A DNA stretch of 64,000 bases from Combretum micranthum (Eukaryota > Streptophyta > Magnoliopsida > Myrtales > Combretaceae): positions 248,001-312,000 of the forward strand of contig JAMXBD010001107.1 of the NCBI GenBank assembly GCA_024138025.1. Reading direction: 5' to 3'. Made by a program: the position numbers and the translations under genes. This document shows, piece by piece, positions 48,990 through 61,401 of the stretch; the stretch's first letter is position 1; each line of letters begins with the position of its first letter. A model generated the notes under the pieces. The model saw nothing but the letters and a program-made list of their open reading frames with translations, made no database searches and had not been told where the DNA came from.

Positions 48990-49182
48990 TGTTGAATGTA
49001 ATTCAGATGTGTTAGATAAGGATGATAGTTAGTTAAGAAGAGATAAAGATGATAAATCTTATTATAAATACTTGTAATATGGTATTGAAAAGTGATAAGT
49101 ATATATTTCCTTTACATTTTATTTTCTACTTCCTCTTTGCTCTCTATTCTCTTGGTTTTTATTTGTCATATTTGTTCCAACA
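48990..49182 (+). repeat. 5' LTR of the copia element
   Basis: Begins TGTTGAATG and ends TTGTTCCAACA. It contains a TATTATAAATAC box at about 49060, a plausible TATA promoter. Confidence 0.85.
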
Positions 49183-49186
49183 ATTT

Positions 49187-49203
49187 TGCTATTAGAGCCA
49201 GGT
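49187..49203 (+). promoter_or_regulatory. Primer binding site
   Basis: TTGCTATTAGAGCCAGG matches the usual initiator Met tRNA primer site (TGGTATCAGAGC...) with a few changes, four bases after the LTR. Confidence 0.75.
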
Positions 49204-49270
49204 TCTTAAGCATGTCATAATCATCGCCTCCATTTAATTCTATGTTCATATTAGTACAAAATTAATATTC

Positions 49271-50165
49271 ATGGCAAACCTAATCAAGAATGTTACAACT
49301 CTGCTTCCAATTATTGATGGGAAGAGCTACAATAAGTGGTGTACTCAAATGAAGGTGCTTTTTGGTTTCCAAGATGTTTTGGACATAGTTGACTGTGGAG
49401 TTCAAGAATTGGCAAAGAATGCAACCGAAGCATAAAAGAAGGCTTGTCATGAAGCCAAGAAAAGGGATTGCAAGACCATGTTCTATATTCATTAGTACGT
49501 GGACTTTGCAAACTTTGAAAAAATACAAGTTGCATCCTTTGCGAAGGAGGCTTGGGACACTATATAGAAGAGTTTTAAAGGGGCAGAGAAACTGAAGAAA
49601 GTGCGGTTGCAAACGTTAAAATGGCAGTACGAACTGCTACAAATGGAGATTAAAGAGAGTATTGGTGAATTTTGCACTAGAGTGACAATTCTTACCAATC
49701 AGATGAAGGCGAATGGTGAGACGATCACTGATGTTATGATTGTCGCGAAAATTCTAGGATAATTGACACCAAGATTTGACTACATGGTGGTAGCAATTAA
49801 GGAATCCAAAAATCTTGAAGAGTTAAAGGTGAATAAATTGTGGAGTTCTTTGGAAGCATATGAGTAGTGCATGAATGAAAGAAACTCTGAGAAGGCTGCA
49901 AAATAAGCGTATAGGTGCAAACAAATGAGAAATTTCGTGGTGATGATGTGTGAAACGCAAGAGGAAGAGGGAGTGTTAGAGGAAGAGGTAAACGTTGAGG
50001 CTTTCAATATCATGATCAAGAAAGATTTAATCTTTATCGTGATTAGTCCAAAAACAATCGTGGAAGAGGAGAAGCATGGGGTAGAGGCAATCAAAGAAGA
50101 TTTGATAAAAGAAGCATTCAATGTTATGTCTGTAGGAAATATGGACATTTTACCAATGAGTGCAA
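49271..50165 (+). pseudogene. Copia gag remnant
   Basis: Starts MANLIKNVTTLLPIIDGKSY, followed by WCTQMKVLF as in copia gag proteins. It continues through several stop codons (for example after NATEA, and in the MFYIH region) to ESIGEFCTRV. The zinc knuckle CYVCRKYGHFTNEC (about 50115-50160) lies in another frame. It would form the virus-like particle if intact. Confidence 0.8.
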
Positions 50166-50238
50166 GAATAACATTAGTAGAGATGATGAAGGGGCTGTTG
50201 GATTCGCTCAAGAAGATGATGACGAATCTGATCATCTG

Positions 50239-51380
50239 TTGTTGATGGTAACCACCATACTGGAGAGCATCAATGCAAATTTGTGGTACCTAGATATGAG
50301 TTACTCCGATCACATGTTCGAGAACAAGAAGTGGTTTGTGGATCTTGATGAGAGGGTTAAGAGTAAGGTAAAATTTGCTGACAATAGGACAGTGATGGCT
50401 GAAGGAAAAGGGAGAATTCTGATCAAGCAAAGAAATGGAAAAAATTCTTATATAATAGATGTGCTTTACGTTCCTAAAATTAAGAATAACCTATTAAGTC
50501 TTGGACAACTATTAGAAAAAGGATATAAAATGAGCTTGCAAAATAAATTTCTAACTGCATTTGATGAAAGGAAGAGATTGATCTTGAAGTCTTCCTTGTC
50601 CAAGAAGATCAACATTCAAGCCAGTGAATATCAATGTTTTGTAGTGGCCATCAAGGATGAAAGTTGGCTATGGTACCTTCGATATGGCCATTTGAATTTC
50701 AGAAGCCTTAATTCGTTGAGAAATAATAAAATGGTGTATGGTATTCCACAAATCCAACAACAAACTAAACTGTGTGAAGGATGCTATGCCGGTAAGCTAC
50801 CGAGGAATTCCTTCAAGACTTAGATTAACTTAAGAACTTCTGAAGTGTTGGAGATGGTGTATTCAAATGTATGTGGGCCAGTTGATACGGTTACCCTTGG
50901 AGATAATAAATACTTTGTCTGATAATTTTAGTAAGAAGGTGTGGGTGCATTTGCTTCAAAAGAAGACAAAAGTATTTGATACCTTTAATAAGTTTAAGGA
51001 GATGGTCAATGGGCAAAGTGTTAAGATGATTAACATTCTTCGCACCAATGGAGGGGGACAGTATACTTCACATGAATTTCAAAATTTTTATGAACAATAA
51101 GGGATAAAACATCAAGTGACAGCCCCATATACTCCTCAACATAATAGAGTAGCAAAAATAAGGAATAGAACCGTTCTTAATATGTCTATAAGTATGCTTA
51201 AAAGCATGAGGATGCCAAAATATTTTTAAGGAGAGGTAGTAGCTACTGCAGTTTATATTCTAAATAGAAACCCTACAAAGAAACTGGTGTTTATTACACT
51301 AGAAGAAGCATGGTCTAGAAAGAAGCCAAGTGTGAGTCATTTCAAGATATTTAAATCTTTGTGTTTAAAGACATATACTT
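50239..51380 (+). pseudogene. Copia protease and integrase remnant
   Basis: The protease site, normally DSGA, reads LDMSYSDHM. The integrase zinc region follows (HLNFRSLNSL, KLCEGCYAGK). The core has LRTNGGGQYTS where LRTDNGGEY-type sequence is expected, then TAPYTPQHNRVA. Stops occur at 50821, at 51098 and near 51227. The active-site changes indicate loss of function. Confidence 0.8.
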
Positions 51381-51485
51381 GAAGAAAAGAGAAAAAAATT
51401 AGATGATAGAAGTGAACAAGTCATATTTTTAGGCTATCATCCTACTAGTGCATATAGGTTATATGACCCACTCACAAAGAAGATT

Positions 51486-52935
51486 GTGATTAATAGATAT
51501 GTGGTTTTTTATGAATATAGAAGGTGGAATTGGGATGTGACCAATCAATTTCAAGAAAATACCATAAATGTAACATTTGAGGATAAGGAACGACATGCAT
51601 TCAATGAAGATATGAGTCCACCAGAACAGCGAAGAACTCAAAGGATAAGACAACCCCTGCAAAGATTTAGTGATTATGAGATGTTTCCTAGTGATGCTAT
51701 AATGGTTGAAGGTGATTTAGTACATTTACCTCTCTTTGTTGATGTTCAACAAGTAAGTTTTCAGCAAGTAATTAATGAACTAGAATGGATTGCTACCATG
51801 GAAGATGAGCTGCAAGCAATAGAGAAGAATGAAACTTGGGAACTAGTGAATTTGCCTCATCAAAAGAAGCCTATTGTTGTGAAATTGGTGTATAAAACAA
51901 AGGTGAAACCAGATGGGTTAGTTGCTAAATATAAAGCCAGATTAGGGGCGAAGGGTTTTTTCCAAAAGCTAGACTTGATTATCAAGAAGTGTTTTCTCCA
52001 GTGGCAAGGATTGAAACAATTCAATTGGTTGTGGCCATGGCAAGTTACAAAAGTTAGTCTATGTATCAATTGGATGTGAAATCTGCATTTTTGAATGGGT
52101 CTCTTGATGAAGAAGTGTTTGTGTGCCTACCTTTGGGATTTAAAGTTGTTGGGAGTGAAAATAAAGTTTATAGGCTTAAGAAAGCTCTATATGGTCTAAA
52201 GTAAGCTTAAGCATGGAACAAAAGAATTGAGTCGTTCTTAATCCAACAAGGGTTTAAAAAGCGTGCAAATGAATATGGAGTGTATGTTAGAGGCACAATG
52301 AATAAAAATTTGTTGATAACACGTTTATATGTTGATGATACTTGTGACAAGAAGTAGTGAATATGAAATTGTTGAATTTAAGACTAAGATGAAGTCTGAA
52401 TTTGAAATGATTAATCTGGGAGTTCTTTCCTATTTGCTTGGTTTAGGGTTTTCTTACGCTAAAGAGGGAGTGTTCATGCATCAAAGGAAGTATGCAATGG
52501 ATATTTTAAAACGGCTTAATATGATGGAGTGTAATCTTGTCTCGACTCCAGTAGACATGAGTGCAAAACTAGTAAAGGAGAGCAATGAAAAATCTGTTAA
52601 TTCAACTTTGTATAAACGAATTGTTGGATCATTGAGATATACGTGTAATGGTAGACCTAATATAGCTTATGGTGTTAGATCAGTGAGCAAATTTACAAAG
52701 GATCCTAAAGTCTCTCACTTAGTGGCTGCTAATAGGATTCTAAGATATGTAAAAGGTACTCTTCATTTTGGGTTGCTATATTCAAATAAAGATTGTGGTG
52801 ATAGAATGATTTTGGGTTATTCAGATTCAAGTTGGTGTAGAGATAATGTGGATAAAAGAAGCATTACTGGTTATGTATTCTTGTTCGGTAAAGCAACATT
52901 CTCATGGTGTTCAAAGAAACAATCTATAGTGGCTC
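51486..52935 (+). pseudogene. Copia reverse transcriptase and start of RNase H
   Basis: RT motifs in order: WIATMEDELQAIEKNETW, YKARLGAKGF (then frameshifts), QLDVKSAFLNGSLDEEVF, KALYGLK, and LYVDDTCD at about 52330 (the YVDD catalytic motif is kept, then the frame shifts). A long open stretch at 52329-52940 covers the thumb and RNase H start (VGSLRYTCNGRPNIAYGV, GYSDSSWCRD, KRSITGYVF, KKQSIVAL). It is broken at VAL by the 3.7-kb solo LTR. Confidence 0.85.
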
Positions 52936-55900
52936 TATAAGCCCTTGGTTTTTAGAAGTAATCCTAAGCCTTAATCTTAAGCTAGGAAGTCAACCGGAAA
53001 CCCTAAGTCGACGGATCTCAAGTTTAACCCTACAGTTTAGATCCGAAAATTTCATGTTTGTAAATCGAGAAGTCAAAAATTTAGTAAAGTGTGTAAAATA
53101 GTCCGTAATAATATTTGATTTCTTAAAAATAGCAGATTGGTTTATTTTCGGCTTATTTCAAATCCAATTGGATACTGTTATTAGAAAGCGTTTCCCGGGG
53201 CTCGAAAAATTAAAAATATATCTTTAATATTTTTAGACTCCTATTTTTATAAGGATTTCAAAAATATCGAATTCATAATTTTTCGGAATCTAAAAATATC
53301 AGTTATAGCTTATACAAGCATATTTTGACTGTACCGGTAACATATTTGTTGAAATACTAAAATATTCAATTAATTATTTAATTTTAATTATAAAAATTCT
53401 GCCACTTATTTAAAAATATTTTTCTTAATTTTATTTTATATATTTTTCCTAATAAAAAGCATTTTTCAACCCATACTTCAAGTACACTTCAATTGTCACT
53501 TCTACCCATTATTCAAGCTTTCTTTCACTCATTCTACACTCCATTTTCAATGTATGGCAGCTGACCATGCTCTTCAAATCAGCCACTTTTCCTTATTTTA
53601 TTTATTTATTTAATTAATTAAAGCCTCATTTAGTTAGCACATTAAGTACACAAGTTACACTTTCAAAAAGTTAAGTTACAAATTAATTACACTCTCTCTT
53701 TCTCTGATGTAAGTTCACGTGAAGCCCCTACAATCTACCCTTGTTTTATTTTTTTTTTCTTTCAATTTATTAACACTCATTTAATGCACTCCTCTCTCTA
53801 TTTTAAAGCCTTATTCTTGTACACTTTCTTTCTTTATAAACCCTACCTCATTTACTCTCATTTCCCTCTCTTTATTCTTCTCTTTCCCTTGTTCTTGCAA
53901 GAGAATACACGCTGCCCCCACTTCCATTTATTGCTTCCACACTCTATTCATGAAGATCTTTGAGTAAATCTTTCTTCTTAAGCTTCCATAGATACTATAG
54001 GTTGATTTTATGGAGGTTTCATGCATCAAAAGACTCTCCATAATGCCTAAAGGCTAGAGATGATGATGCCAAAACTTTGAAACACTCCTCTTGTTGATGA
54101 TTTATAATATTATTGCTATATTTGTTGTCTTTAAGACTTTATTATCTTCATATTTTTATTATACTTGTAGATCTAATTTTTATGAAGCTTTGGTTATGTT
54201 TATGTTTAGATCTAGAGGTTTAGAGCTTACTACCATGTATTTCTTTTATATTCATGTTCATATTATGTAGATCTTAGATTTGAACTTGAATAAAAATAGT
54301 GAAATTCGTATCTTGACAAAACCTATATTTAAAAACCCTTTCCAAGTCTCAAAATGGGAGTTTTAGTTGAGAAAATGAAGGTTTAATGAATATATATCAT
54401 CAATACTTCTCTTTACAAGAATCAAAGGTGATTTTCAAAATAAAAATATCATTTTCGGATTTTGGCCAAGACATGGTTTAAAAACATGTTTTACAACTCA
54501 AAAATGAAGATTTTATTTGAGAAATGGAAGGCTCTTAAGATAGGATATGTAAAGGATGATTTTTCATGAGTCTTGATGGATTTTGTCAAGAGATATGTTC
54601 AAAAACAATTTTTGAAAATTCGGATCTAAGCTAAGACCCATTTTTAAAACCTATTATCTAACCCTAAAATGAAGATTTAGACAAAAATATAAGAGGCTCT
54701 TGGTATAGATATTCTAAGGATTGGATTTTCATAAGTTTAGATGAGTTTTTCTAAAAGATATTTCTAAAATAGAGAGTTTTGTGAAAGACAAGTTTAGGTC
54801 TTATTTCCATTCTAAAGCTCAAGAAGGAAATTCGGATTTTGGAAGAGATGAATTTTGAAAACCTTATTTTAGACTCAAAACAAGAGTTTTATGTGGAAAA
54901 TGGAATGCTTTGATAATAGGTGATATAAGAAAATTATTTTCATTGAGTCATGTTAGTTTTAGCAAAGGATTTTTCTCAAAAAAGAAAATGAGTTTCAACT
55001 CAAAATCTTGGTTTTTACAAAAGTAGATTCTTAGAATTTTCATTTGGATGATATCTGATCATATAAGTATTTAATTCTTTATCTTTGGCTAGGAGTTCTC
55101 TTTAAAGTAGAACCAATATAAGATGATCTAAAAAGATTAAATGGAACAAAAGTAACAATTTTCATCAAGAACTCAAAACTGGAAATTCGTAACCCTGCTG
55201 TACAGTGGTTTTTCGACCCTCAAACGACCTTGTATGTTTGATTTAACTTAGGAAATGGATAGATCTTTCGAAGTAGATAGAAATCGATATATAATATGCG
55301 CAATTCCAGTTAAATTGAGTTAGATATGACCATTTTAAGTTAGGACTTCATCTTAGACGAAAATTGACGAACTTAGTAAATAGAATTGTTAAGTTTATTA
55401 GAATTTTATGAGAAATACTCATTGAGGGTATTCCTTGTACTTAGGTGATTTGGAGGATGGATTTCCACTCCCCGAGGACTACTACGACTAGTGGATTTCT
55501 CTCCATGGCCGAGTGAGTTCATTTCTTAAATAGTTGTACTCATGTATGTGCTTGTAATCGTAGTGGCACTAGAATTAAGAAAAGATAAAACTATGATGAG
55601 TTGTGATTTAATCTTGGTTGAATGAATAATAAATATATCGAGATGAGAATGTTGTAAATATCATTGTGTGAGCTAGTATAGACTTGGATTGTCTGAAATT
55701 CTCGATGATCAATTTAATCTACATAATTAACATGCCACGATTATATGAATAAATTGTACATGCATATCACGTAGTGAGTCACATTGCATTAGCTAATATA
55801 CTTTTGGTGGGACAAAAATATTAGCGGAAGGTGAGGGCCTATATTAACATTAAGGATGTGAGATCGCTTAAGTTAACGGATGTGGAGTAGGCACATAAAA

Positions 55901-56629
55901 CTACAACAATAAAACAACAGAGGTTGTATAACTAAGAGAAAGAGATCGGGATGATGGTTGCATGACTTATGGACCACCCCACTCAAAATTGGAATTTATG
56001 GTTGCATCTTATGGACCATCCTAACCCCGAATGGAGGGCATAAATCCATTCACATATGGCTCCCAGAAAGTCATATGCTTGTATGATCATTTGCTTGTGC
56101 ATTTCATATGGCTGCTAATAATTGTCTGATATATACTATTGTTGAGTATTAAATATTTGGAATGAATCTCACTAAGCCTGTTAGCTTACACCCCGATAGT
56201 TTTGTTGTGGTGTTCCTATTTTTGGTTGTTCCGAGAGAAACTTTTCACAGGGTTATCTTTTGGATGAAGGAGCTTTTGAAGAAGTCAGGACCTAGCTAGA
56301 GGCGTGGACTTCTAGGAAAATCTCTTTAACATAAACCCTAACGTTTGTAATATGTTTTAGACTGGATAGACTTCTGTTATTATTTTGGCGAGGGTATGCC
56401 TCCTTGACTTCTGTAAAGACTTAACTTATTTAACTGGTTGTGATTTCTATTCTTAATGTTATTGTACGCCTTCTTAAGACTATTCGATTAAAAGTGTGAT
56501 CCTAAAAGTTGTGCAAGTACACCTTACACTCGGTATGTAAACTTATGGGATGACTAAGGTTGTCATACCTAAGTTTAAATATCGAGTGTGGTGGACTGTC
56601 GCGTTTTGGATATCCTTTGGGGCGTGACA
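52936..56629 (+). mobile_element. 3.7-kb solo LTR of a Ty3-type element inside the copia RNase H
   Basis: It starts TATAAGCCCTTGG (TG mutated to TA) and ends GGGGCGTGACA. It is flanked by GGCTC (52931-52935) and GACTC (56630-56634), a 5-bp duplication with one G-to-A change. Removing it restores the copia reading across the junction (VALSSCEVEY). A TATA-like CTTTATAAACC lies at about 53833, followed by a CT-rich leader. The interior has no retrotransposon genes. Length and end sequence resemble the solo LTR at 4919-9494, so the two are probably related families. Confidence 0.85.
54340..54990 (+). repeat. Degenerate tandem repeats of about 160-200 bp inside the solo LTR
   Basis: The phrase 'aaaatgaagattttatttgagaaatggaaggctctt' and its variants recur about four times (near 54350, 54505, 54670 and 54880). 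Each is followed by a 'ttttcatgagtc...gttttg(t/c)' stretch. The units are strongly diverged. Confidence 0.55.
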
Positions 56630-56634
56630 GACTC

Positions 56635-56940
56635 TTTCTTCATGTGAAGTAGAATATGTTTCTACCTTGGAAGCAGCATGTCAAGTAGTGTGGTTGGAAA
56701 CTTTGCTTGAGTAGATGCAAGTTAAAGTTAAATAGCCCATGGTTTTATTGGTTGATAATATGTCAGCTATTAATCTAGCAAAACATCCTGATATACATGA
56801 AAGGAGAAGCATATAGAGACAAGATTTCATTTCCCTAGAGATCAAGTAAATAATGGGAATTTGAAGCTGACATACTATAATCAGAAGAGCAAGCTACTAA
56901 TGTATTGATAAAGCCTTTGAAGATTGAAAGATTTAAAAGT
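56635..56940 (+). pseudogene. Copia RNase H, 3' part
   Basis: Continues the broken RNase H: SSCEVEYVSTLEAACQVVWLE, then stops, then LLVDNMSAINLAKHPDIHER. The usual catalytic-region phrase DNxSAIxLAKNP is recognisable. Several in-frame stops follow. Confidence 0.85.
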
Positions 56941-56989
56941 TGAGAGACATGTTGGGTGTAGTAGTATTAAAATCTGAATTAAAGGGGTA

Positions 56990-57182
56990 TGTTGAGTATA
57001 ATTTAGATGTGTTAGATAAGGATGACAGTTGGCTAAGAAGAGATAATGATGATAAATCCTATTATAAATACTTATACTACAGTGTTGAAAAAGTAAGAAG
57101 TGTTGATTTCCTTTACATTTTATTTTCTACTTCCCCTTGTTCTCTATTCTCTTGGTTTTCATATCTCATATTTGTTCCAACC
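56990..57182 (+). repeat. 3' LTR of the copia element
   Basis: Begins TGTTGAGTA and ends TTGTTCCAACC. It matches the 5' LTR over its full length with many substitutions, roughly 85% identical by eye. Confidence 0.85.
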
Positions 57183-58200
57183 CACCCCCAACCCCCACTC
57201 AAGCACGTGCACCTCCATCCCTTTTTTTTTAATCGCACAAAATTTGGGTTAGAAAGATGTATTATTTTATATTGTAGTGAGAAAAAAAATGAAAAGGAAG
57301 GGAAAAAAAAGCCATTTTTGAACCATTTAAAAATAAAGTTGCTAATTTTACATTTACCTGAGATGTAAAATATTATTTTCAACATAAGAAAACCAATTTC
57401 ACTCCATGATACAACAAAATATATGCACACTATATTCATTAAAAATATATATAAACATATGTATAGGTTGATTGCACACATATCATGTGATGAAACATAT
57501 ATCTACGTGCTTTACATAAATAAAAAAAAGGGGTTAGTAATTAGTATTGAAATAGAATAATCAATAAACTACTACCACTACTACAGGGAAAAAAAAAAGT
57601 TTAGAGAGAGACTACAAAGGCCAAATGGGATAGGTTCAAGTATTTGTGATTGTGAAATAGATGTGTTGGGTTCTAAATTCTCCCCTGATTATAAAAAATA
57701 ACCAAAACTACTTATAAATTTTATTGTCAATTAATATGATTATCTTAATATGGACAAACTATATTAATTAGGATTTAATAGCCATAATAGCTTAACTAAG
57801 AGAAAAGTATATAAGCCTTTAAAAAAGGAAAAATCATGGAACATAATCTTATGGATCTCTATTTCAATCCACTAGTCCAAAATTCTTTAAACATCCAATA
57901 AAGTAGATCCAATTCTTTGAGTTTTGCCAATAATCTATAGAATTGGCCTTATACGTAATTAATCGCCATTGGACTTGGCCTATGATATACATTTTACAAA
58001 TCAATCCCCCTACATTTTGTCTCATATAGTAAATAATTATTTGGATGGAATCAAATAATTATTTGGCATCTATTAAGACATATGCAATAACTAAAAATGC
58101 AATATTTTCGGAGCTTAAGTTATTATTCGTGGTTCATTTTATTCATGAATCCACACCTACATTACATAATGAACCTATATAGCTTAAAAATTATTAGAGG
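57183..58200. other. Non-genic stretch
   Basis: Short C-rich flank next to the copia, then AT-rich sequence. No gene or element ends were supported. Confidence 0.4.
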
Positions 58201-58299
58201 TTGTGTTTAGCTCCACATTAAAATATGAACTATGAAACCAATTATGTTTGAAAGAAAAAAAAAAAGGCTTATAAAAGGTTTGGAGCTGTTGCAATGTTT

Positions 58300-58830
58300 G
58301 CCACATTTGTTTAATATTGCACCACAAACAAAGCGGGCTGAGCCAAACTTTTGCCAACTCATGTTCAACTTGTTTAAACCCTTAATAGAATCGAGCCAAG
58401 CCGAACTCTTAATGAGCTTGGAATGTGTAGGCTCGGCACGAGCCCGTTATAGATTTTCCAGCCCAAGCTTGTTTAGATAAATAAGCCTAAACTTAGCTCC
58501 TTTAGCAATATAATTATATTTATAATATTAAATTAATATAGATGATTATATATAATATTATATATATATATATATATTAAATGAGCTTTTAACAGATCTA
58601 TTCTTGAGCTTGGTTCACTAGCCCTTAACAAACTTTTTTTGAGCAGGCTCGCAAGCCTGAAGACACGCTCAGGCCTAGCTTTTTCAGCTAAATGAGTATG
58701 AATTTAAGATCGAGCTCAACTTATTTAGCTAAATGAATGGAGCCATACCGCGTTGAGCATGAAATGAGTCAAGCTTAAGTCACTCATGAGTAGCTCAACT
58801 CATTTACGGCCTATGCACCATACATGGTAA
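58300..58830. repeat. Possible hAT-type debris
   Basis: Rich in 'gagctcg', 'gagcttg' and 'caagcc' words in both orientations, with an AT run at 58559-58577. This is a pattern common in non-autonomous hAT interiors. No TIR pair or target duplication was established. Confidence 0.25.
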
Positions 58831-59267
58831 TCAAATTTTTTCTAATTTAGAAAATTATAACAGCTTTGCTCGAAGCGCGTAAGGCGTGATAGTTGTGCCA
58901 TACATATTGCCTTTAAGCAATATGTGTAAGGCATTCCTTTGCCGAGTGGGTTTCTAATCACATTTTAAATTGAGAAATCATTATTAGTTTTGTAACAATT
59001 TTAGCAAAGTGTAACATGTTTTTTCTATGATTCAAGTTTGTCAAAACATAAAAATTATATCTGTTTAGAAAATAAATTTCTCTAAATACTTATTTATAAA
59101 TATCTCTCACAAGGCCATCAAATGAGTACAATTTAATCATAAAACTTTTGGACTTGAAGCTCCATAAGAAAATTAAAGCAAATGTATTTATTAAACAATT
59201 AGTTACAGTCATCCAAGTTCATAATAGAATAAAATGAGATTATAGCAAAATTCATTCATGAAAAACT
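58831..59267. other. Non-genic stretch
   Basis: Nothing recognisable beyond short AT-rich words. Confidence 0.35.
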
Positions 59268-61395
59268 TGTAACATCCATATTTCGCATACTCATCATCGT
59301 TGTACTACCAACGGAACCTGAAATATTAAAGAATGAGTTGCGAAGTATAGTACATAGTAAAACAAGTACACGTACGCATGGCATGCACGCCTAAACTAAT
59401 GCAACAGGCATAAATTAAGGTTTATTAAATTTTAAGCCAGCAAACAAGTATTCCCAGTGTCTCGAATATACCAACACATATAACAGTACTCATAAGTCTT
59501 GCCAAACAGAAGGGTTAGGGTTTTCTCAACAGATCATGCACCAAATAGAGGGGTTTGACAAGTCCACAAAACTTACCAAAAAGAAAAGAAGGAGGTAGTC
59601 TCATCCAGGTCATTTCCTTGCAAGCTGCCACCAACAAGCATGGTCTATTGTAACACTTCATATAAGGTCCCATATGCTATATAACTCGTTGGAACTTTGT
59701 AGCCGGTCCTAGTTAACCATGCATTCCGTAGGGACCAAACTACCACATCATCTCGAAGTTGCAATCAAGATAGCAAACCAGTCTAGGGGTGCCACTTCCT
59801 GGAGTAAGCGGCCAAACAGCATTCATCATACAATTAAGCCGAATTTAAATTCTTAGTTTGATTATTAATACCACCCTAGCAAGCAATAAGCAATTACTAC
59901 ATATATGTCAATTGATTTGAGCTTTCATATCCCTTTGTGAAGCTCAATGTCCATAAACTATTCATAATTGAAGTAGGATATTAGTTGAATATTGACTAAC
60001 TTTACACATTTTATATTGTTATCGAGATGCTTAGGTTTGGTTGTACTAATTGATGAATCTCATTAAAGTTGTTTAGACCTAAAGAAGGATTTTGAAAAGC
60101 ATAGGCCGTTTACGGGCCCGTGCAATCGATCGTGTTCCTTTACACAATTAAGGATACATCTATGTATCGAGTTATGCACTAGAAGGGATAAAAGTTTGTG
60201 TGAGACATTTTGGCCCTGATATATTCGAACTAATGTACAATTCGAATGGGGAATTAGTACTTGCTAAACTGGTGTTTTGAATTTCTTAGAAGGTTACCTA
60301 GGGTTAATGAAAGAATCAGGTCAAGTTTCGTGCAATTTGGGTAAGAATTAACAAAGTTATAAAGGGGTTAGAAAAGTACATGGGCAGGTACATATGGACA
60401 TGTAATACGATGTGTTGTTTTACATGGCCAGATACATTCACTTGTGTATTAACCATAGACTTTAAGGGAAAGAGGGTCAGAATGATACACGGGATGATAC
60501 ATAAGATCGTGTATTCCCCGTGTTTTTTAAGGAATTGTTAGGTTAAAGATCATCGAGGAACATGAGCAGATACATGACCCCATGTTCTAACCGTGTTCTT
60601 TTGAAAAAAACTCGAGTTCTAAAGGTTAGGGAAGAACACAGGCAAATACACTACCCCATGTAGCAATTGTGTTCTTTTGGGAAGCTCAGTTTCTTCAAGC
60701 TTCGAGGTAAGAGAGATACACGACTTCATGTATTGGCTATGTTTCTTTGGAAAACTAAGTTTTTTTCTGCATTCTGGGGTTAGAGCGTTACACGGCTTGA
60801 TTTACAAGCTCGTGTATTGACTGTGTTCTTTTGCATTTTCATTGTTTTGAGCTCAAACTTAATATTTTCGATGACAAAGGGGTTTCAAGGAAACTTTTGG
60901 TGTTTTAAAGGGGTTAGATGATCATGTTTATGTTTAAATCCTGCCTATAACTTCTTCTTTTACATTAAAACTTGTTTAACCAAAGCTTAATAGTTTGAAT
61001 TATCTAGTTTGATAGCAACATCCATTTATAACATTGACAAAACCCTAACCTAGCATGTTCTTTCTCCACTTTCACATTATTCGTACAATTTTATCTTCCT
61101 ACTATGATAACCTCCTAACATCAAGAGTTGTTTTCTAGATCTTATCTTTTCTAGGATGCTATTCCAATATGGTTGCAACTTTAAAGAGGTTTTAAGACTT
61201 CAAAATCACTTCAAAACTTGATTTCTTGCTACCCCAAATATACATAAACAAATACAACCAGTTTCCATCATTAGTATGCTAAGAAACTCTGCCCTCAAAA
61301 TTTTAAGACTTGCCTTATGACGAATTGGGTGCAGTTTGTGAAACTTCCTACTTGTTTAATGCACCTTCATTATCCATATTTCCTATCATGAAGTA
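59268..61395 (-). mobile_element. Probable LTR of a Ty3-type element (minus strand)
   Basis: It begins TGTAACATCC, so the element would end GGATGTTACA on the minus strand. The layout next to this end, with AATATTTCAG followed by GTTCC and then a GC-richer 'catgcacgcct' stretch, parallels the end of the solo LTR at 4919. The interior has degenerate repeats (60370-60830). The other end is not defined and no target duplication was confirmed. Confidence 0.4.
60370..60835. repeat. Degenerate tandem repeats around 'acacgg...cgtgttcttttg'
   Basis: Six loosely spaced units at about 60385, 60490, 60563, 60637, 60715 and 60787. Each has 'acacgg/acatgg', 'gatacat', 'ccatgt/cgtgta' and then 'gtgttcttttg'. 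Spacing is about 75-105 bp. Confidence 0.6.
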
Positions 61396-61401
61396 GATAA
61401 C

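Larger units (their letters stand above)
48990..57182 (+). mobile_element. Ty1/copia retrotransposon, full-length but decayed, with a nested solo LTR
   Basis: Short LTRs of 193 bp at 48990-49182 and 56990-57182, a Met-tRNA primer site after the first, and a purine-rich tract (TTAAAGGGGTA) before the second. The gag, protease, integrase, RT and RNase H order is that of copia. All parts carry stops or shifts and the catalytic signatures are damaged. The two LTRs clearly differ, so the insertion is old. The target duplication is not clean (AGCCC on the left, ACCCC nearby on the right). It lies about 300 bp downstream of the 44382 gene, on the same strand. Confidence 0.9.

Noticed and set aside
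49280..49612. 110-codon minus-strand frame
   Set aside because: It is the shadow of the copia gag on the plus strand.
48985..57188. A clean 5-bp target duplication for the copia element
   Set aside because: Left AGCCC and right ACCCC agree only after shifting the end by one base; left as undetermined.
57113..57481. 122-codon minus-strand frame over the copia 3' LTR
   Set aside because: Overlaps an LTR and AT-rich flank, low-complexity hydrophobic translation, no homology recognised.
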